A stretch of 44,841 nucleotides of DNA from assembly GCA_041621405.1 (NCBI GenBank), contig JBFKAV010000010.1, positions 1-44,841 of the forward strand. Reading direction: 5' to 3'. Shown piece after piece: positions 41,968 through 44,841 of this stretch. Numbering within the stretch: position 1 is the stretch's first letter; every line of letters starts with the position of its first letter. Below the pieces are notes generated by a model. The model had not been told where the DNA came from. It searched no databases and saw only the letters and a program-made list of their open reading frames with translations. The DNA is from JBFKAV01 sp041621405. GTDB lineage: Bacteria > Pseudomonadota > Alphaproteobacteria > Rhodobacterales > Rhodobacteraceae. The translations under genes and the position numbers were made by a program.

Positions 41968-43890
41968 TCAGGCGAAGCTGCCATGGCAGAACCAGCCGCC
42001 GGAGACGGTGCCGCCGTGGGCGTAGTAGAGCCAGAGCCGTTCGCCCTCCGCGGTCTCCACCCGCCAGTAGTCGCGCGTGCCGGTGCGCCAGTCGGGCTCG
42101 TCGAGCCACCATTCGGGGGCGATCCGCTCGGGGCCGGCGGCGGAGGCCAGCGCGAACGCGCGGCGGCGCCAGCGGAAGCGGGAGGGCGGGTCGGGCGTCT
42201 CGGGGGCGGCGACCGGCTCGGGGCGGAAGAGCACGAGCGGGCGCGGCCGGCCGGGCGCGGGCCAGGGCGCCGGCGCCGGTTCGGACCAGGCCGCCGCCAG
42301 CACCTGCGCCGCCTTCTCGGGGAGGTGGCTTTCGGCCAGGTGGAGACGGGTAATCGCCTCGAGCCCGATGCGGGCGCCGAGCTTGCCGACCAGGTCGTCG
42401 AGCCCGGGCGCCGCGCCGGCGCGGGCGCCCGCCGTCCGGGCGGCCTCGAGATGGCCGCGGTGCTGGCGCGGGTGCACGGGCTCGGTGCGGATCGCCTCGA
42501 GACGCAGCCGGTCGATGCCGAAGCCGGCGTCGATCCCGGCGAGCTTCATGGCCAGGAGCGGCCGCAGCCGGTCGGGCTCGGAAGCGGGTCGGGCGAGCCC
42601 GACTTCGATGGCCTCGACGCGGTGGTCGGTGCGGTGCGCTTCGAGCCGGAGGCGGCGGGCGCCGCGGCCCTTTTCGGCGAGCTTGGTGCAGAGCCGGGGC
42701 AGGAGCCGGTCGACGGCGGCGGCGACGTCCGCCTCGAGCCCGATCGGCTCGGGCAGCGTCAGACGGACGGCGAAGACCGCCTCGGGGCGGGCGGGGGAGA
42801 CCGGCTCGGGCTCGAGCCCGAGCGCCTGGTCGAGCCGGCGCACCACCTCGCGGCCGAAGCGGCGGGCGAGGGGGGCGCGGGCCGGGCCCATGAGATCCTC
42901 GATGCGGCGCAGGCCGAGACGGGCGAGCGCCGCGACCGCCTCCTCGGGGAGCCGGAGCGCGACGACGGGCAAGGGCGCCAGCGCGGCGCGGGTCTGGCCC
43001 GGCGGGGCGATATGGCCCCGGGGCGTGGGAGCGGGGGCGGGAACCGGGGCGAGGGCCGGGGAGGGGGGCTGTCTGCCCCCCTTGCCCGTTCCGGGCACCC
43101 CCCCCAGGGTATTTGCAAAACGGGGAAGAGAGGAAGGCAGCCCGGTCTGGGCCTCCGGCGCGGCGCGGCGGGTCTGCGTGGCGGCGGGGGGCGGTTGCTC
43201 CGCTGCGTGCGGGCCAGGTTCGGGCGCATCCGGGCCAGAGGGAAGGGAGGCGGCCGCGGGCGGCGCAGGGGCCCCGGGGGCCCCGGAGGCCTCCGCGGCG
43301 TCGGGGGGGAGCGGCGCCGGGCCGCCCTTCAGCCAGTGCCGCCGCGCGGCGCGGGAGCGAGTGGCGCGGGCCTCCTGGTCGATGGCGTCGCCGGAGCGGT
43401 GCGGCGGGCCGCCGCGCCCGGCATGGCGGGCCAGCGCCCAGGCGGCGCCGAGCGTGTCGGCGACGGCGGCGCGGACGGTGAGGCCGAGGTCGGCGCAGTC
43501 GGCCTCGGCCTGCGCGAGGAGCGCCGCCTCGCCGCCGAAGAGATGGGCGCAGCCGGTGAGGTCGACGACCAGCCCGTCGGGCGGCTCCTCGGCGACCCAG
43601 GGCGAGAACTTGCCGGCCCAGCGGCGCAGCGCGGCGAGGAACGCCGCCTCGGCCTCGGGCGCCGCCGGCCGGGTGACGAGGGCGGGGCACATGGCGAGCG
43701 CGTCGCGCAAGGGCTGGCCCGGCCGCAGCCCCGCCGCCTCGGCCGCGGCGGAGAGCGCGGCGAGGACCTGCATCTGCGCCTCTTCGGCCACCACCGCGAA
43801 GGGCGCCTCGAAGAGCCCGCGCGCCTGCCGCAGGTGGCGCTCGGCGGCGAAGCGCGGGAACCAGAGGGAGAGGACCCGGCGGTTGGGCAT
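41968..43890 (-). CDS. imuB: ImuB-type Y-family DNA polymerase homologue with long linker insertion
   Basis: 640 residues, about 130 longer than usual. The N-terminus NRRVLSLWFPRFAAERHLR and GLVVDLTGCAHLFGGEAAL fit the polymerase-Y palm as found in ImuB, where the catalytic acidic triad is degenerate. The thumb and little-finger parts follow from ~305 (LPVVALRLPEEAVAALARLGLRRIEDL) with DQALGLEPEPVSPARP. The C-terminus (TRDYWRVETAEGERLWLYY) is typical. Residues ~160-305 are a Pro/Ala-rich linker that includes a repeat element. ImuB bridges ImuA, DnaE2 and the beta clamp in SOS mutagenesis. An SOS box lies 24 bases upstream of the start codon. No imuA or dnaE2 lies in the 4 kb shown around it. 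Confidence 0.88.
   Translation of the reverse strand: MPNRRVLSLWFPRFAAERHLRQARGLFEAPFAVVAEEAQMQVLAALSAAAEAAGLRPGQPLRDALAMCPALVTRPAAPEAEAAFLAALRRWAGKFSPWVAEEPPDGLVVDLTGCAHLFGGEAALLAQAEADCADLGLTVRAAVADTLGAAWALARHAGRGGPPHRSGDAIDQEARATRSRAARRHWLKGGPAPLPPDAAEASGAPGAPAPPAAASLPSGPDAPEPGPHAAEQPPPAATQTRRAAPEAQTGLPSSLPRFANTLGGVPGTGKGGRQPPSPALAPVPAPAPTPRGHIAPPGQTRAALAPLPVVALRLPEEAVAALARLGLRRIEDLMGPARAPLARRFGREVVRRLDQALGLEPEPVSPARPEAVFAVRLTLPEPIGLEADVAAAVDRLLPRLCTKLAEKGRGARRLRLEAHRTDHRVEAIEVGLARPASEPDRLRPLLAMKLAGIDAGFGIDRLRLEAIRTEPVHPRQHRGHLEAARTAGARAGAAPGLDDLVGKLGARIGLEAITRLHLAESHLPEKAAQVLAAAWSEPAPAPWPAPGRPRPLVLFRPEPVAAPETPDPPSRFRWRRRAFALASAAGPERIAPEWWLDEPDWRTGTRDYWRVETAEGERLWLYYAHGGTVSGGWFCHGSFA
43062..43128 (-). 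repeat. Repeat element copy inside imuB
   Basis: In the minus orientation the 23-bp tract at 43128-43106 (starts CTTCCCCGTTTT, ends TACCCT) matches the tract at 14148-14170 at 20 of 23 positions. As there, GC-rich hairpins follow: GCCCG/CGGGC around three bases (43084-43096), and GGGGGGC/GCCCCCC around TGTCT (43063-43081). It is read in frame as part of the low-complexity ImuB linker (about residues 255-277). Confidence 0.6.
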
Positions 43891-43914
43891 GGCAGCAACG
43901 GGGTGGCAGCGGAT

Positions 43915-43929
43915 GTTCTTGTTTCGTTC
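43915..43929 (-). promoter_or_regulatory. LexA (SOS) box and promoter of imuB
   Basis: GAAC-GAAACAA-GAAC on the minus strand is a perfect alphaproteobacterial SOS box (GAAC-N7-GAAC), ending 24 bases before the imuB ATG. Just upstream on the same strand TCGACT and TATCGT are 17 bases apart, a plausible -35/-10 pair that would put the LexA site just downstream of the -10 box. imuB is therefore probably DNA-damage inducible. Confidence 0.8.
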
Positions 43930-44032
43930 ACGATAGCGCACCGATGCGGGAGAGTCGAGTCCCGGCCATGGGGGCGGTGAGGAAAGCCGGCGAAGCGGTC
44001 GGCGACGCACGGGCATCAGCGCCGCCCGCAAC

Positions 44033-44362
44033 TCAGCCGCAGTCGATGCGTTCGATCTGGCCCGATGGCGAGAGCCGGAAGTTGAGCCGGCCGGGATCGT
44101 ACTCCTGGCTGAAGATGCCGCCGAACTCGATTACCCGGTAGCGCCGGGTGATCCCGAGAGAGGTCACGATGGTGCCGGGCTGGCCGCGATACTGCTGGTA
44201 GTCCGCGGCGTGGCAGAGATCGGGCTCGCGCTCGACCAGGGTGCCGTTGGTGTCGCCGCCGACGAGATCGCCCGGCTGCGGCGCGCCGGGGGGCGGGTCT
44301 CCGGCCTCGGGCGGCACGCAGGCCGCGAGCAGGAGCACCAGGGCGATGGACCGCATCTTCAT
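44033..44362 (-). CDS. I78-family peptidase inhibitor-like lipoprotein
   Basis: 109 residues with a lipoprotein signal (MRSIALVLLLAAC) and an I78-type core: DLCHAADYQQYRGQPGT, then RYRVIEFGGIFSQEYDPGRLNFRLSPSGQIERIDCG. The Cys pair (LCHA and the C-terminal DCG) matches the disulphide of the family, named for serine-protease inhibitors. A Pro-rich spacer lies between anchor and domain. AAGGG lies upstream of the start. It is followed upstream on the same strand by a second, diverged member; no protease gene is close. Confidence 0.82.
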   Translation of the reverse strand: MKMRSIALVLLLAACVPPEAGDPPPGAPQPGDLVGGDTNGTLVEREPDLCHAADYQQYRGQPGTIVTSLGITRRYRVIEFGGIFSQEYDPGRLNFRLSPSGQIERIDCG

Positions 44363-44442
44363 CTTCGTTTCCCTTCTCGAGGTTGCGACGCATTACTCCG
44401 CCGCCGGCCCCGGGATCAAGGCCCGGGCCGCGGCGCCGGCGG

Positions 44443-44715
44443 TCAGCCGCAGAACACCCGGGCGACGCGCCCGGCCCCGTCGAGCTCGATGTTGAGCCGC
44501 GCGGGGCTGAAATCCATCGTGACCGCCATGCCCGGGCGGATCACCCGCAGCGGCCCGTCCGGCGGGGGCAACGCGTCAAGCGCGGCCTCGGGCTGGCCGA
44601 TCAGGTGCTGCAGCCCCGAGGCGCCGCAGGCGCCGGGTCCCGGGGCGTCCTCGGCGGCCGTGGCGGCGCAGGCGGCGAGGACCAGCCAGAGCAGGACCGG
44701 CACGCGGAGGGGCAT
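44443..44715 (-). CDS. Second I78-family inhibitor-like protein
   Basis: 90 residues with an N-terminal signal (MPLRVPVLLWLVLAACAATA) containing a possible lipobox. The I78 core is GACGASGLQHLIGQPEAALDAL and VIRPGMAVTMDFSPARLNIELD, ending RVFCG. AAGGA eight bases upstream selects the start at 44715. It lies 80 bp upstream of the other I78 gene on the same strand, so the two form a tandem pair. This copy keeps the LIGQ motif that the neighbour has changed to YRGQ. Confidence 0.8.
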   Translation of the reverse strand: MPLRVPVLLWLVLAACAATAAEDAPGPGACGASGLQHLIGQPEAALDALPPPDGPLRVIRPGMAVTMDFSPARLNIELDGAGRVARVFCG

Positions 44716-44803
44716 CGGGATATTCCTTTCGGTCGGACGGCTTGCCACGGGGCGCAGATTCGGGGAGGCTCGCGCTGTCATTCAATAACAGGGGGTCGGA
44801 ACC

Positions 44804-44841
44804 ATGAAAACGCGTGCCGCCGTGGCGACCGAGGCGGGCAA
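44804..44841 (+). CDS. Start of a probable class III alcohol dehydrogenase (cut by window end)
   Basis: Only 12 codons are visible: MKTRAAVATEAG, followed by the first bases of a Lys codon. The pattern fits the N-terminus of S-(hydroxymethyl)glutathione dehydrogenase (formaldehyde detoxification) in Rhodobacteraceae. GGGGG lies 9 bases upstream of the ATG. It is divergent from the I78 pair. Too short for certainty. Confidence 0.45.
   Translation, partial: MKTRAAVATEAG

Noticed and set aside
40697..43690. asd read as the end of a 997-residue fusion
   Set aside because: The upstream ~650 codons are Arg/Pro-rich shadow of imuB, and asd has its own ribosome site and family N-terminus at 41719.
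41827..43980. 717-codon and 619-codon plus-strand frames opposite imuB
   Set aside because: Antisense, low-complexity Gly/Arg/Ala/Ser composition, no recognisable domain; imuB motifs are on the minus strand.
1..44841. CRISPR arrays, tRNA or rRNA genes, attachment sites flanking the island
   Set aside because: No regularly spaced direct repeats, no cloverleaf with conserved T-arm, and no matching direct repeats at the island borders could be found by eye; a tRNA or repeat-finding program could still show something short.

Overview
The window is GC-rich (roughly 70% in the core genes) and looks like the chromosome of a Rhodobacterales/Rhodobacteraceae alphaproteobacterium. The evidence is a petP-petR-like regulator pair beside a branched-chain aminotransferase, an HDAC-like/xseB/ispA/dxs operon, an alphaproteobacterial GTTC-N7-GTTC SOS box, and a perfect FNR/FnrL box. 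The genus cannot be told from this sequence alone.

Left part (1-21.9 kb), mostly ordinary core genes. In order: 3' end of a TonB-like gene; kdgK and ilvE (minus); petP-petR; an isoprenoid operon (HDAC-like amidohydrolase, xseB, ispA, dxs, with overlapping start and stop codons); a lytic transglycosylase lipoprotein; an AEC permease broken by one frameshift; hspQ; a gamma-glutamyltransferase; a STAS/HATPase partner-switch pair; a thiolase; free-methionine-sulfoxide reductase; an NlpC/P60 peptidase coupled to an M17 aminopeptidase. Then comes an inorganic-carbon cluster: beta-carbonic anhydrase, a DUF2161 nuclease-fold protein, a small unknown, and SbtA-SbtB (bicarbonate transporter and its PII-like partner).

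Middle part (21.9-40.7 kb), an accessory island. Its left border (about 22.0-23.4 kb) holds a decayed ParB-type partition gene and an IS6-type transposase remnant. Its right border (39.5-40.7 kb) is AT-richer decayed DNA. The island carries usp-ndvB (tandem universal stress protein plus a 2819-residue cyclic beta-1,2-glucan synthase) behind what looks like a class II FNR promoter. Divergent from it is a P1B copper ATPase behind a MerR/CueR-type promoter with a 19-bp spacer. An FtsX-type ABC permease and a HlyD-type adaptor follow, with no ATPase gene beside them. Read together this looks like an envelope, redox and metal stress module that responds to oxygen and copper.

Right part (40.7-44.8 kb). 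asd, then an imuB-type Y-family polymerase gene with an SOS box 24 bp upstream of its start codon. imuB has an unusual proline/alanine-rich insertion and lacks adjacent imuA or dnaE2. Two tandem I78-type inhibitor genes follow, and then the first codons of a probable class III alcohol dehydrogenase. I saw no rRNA, tRNA or CRISPR array.
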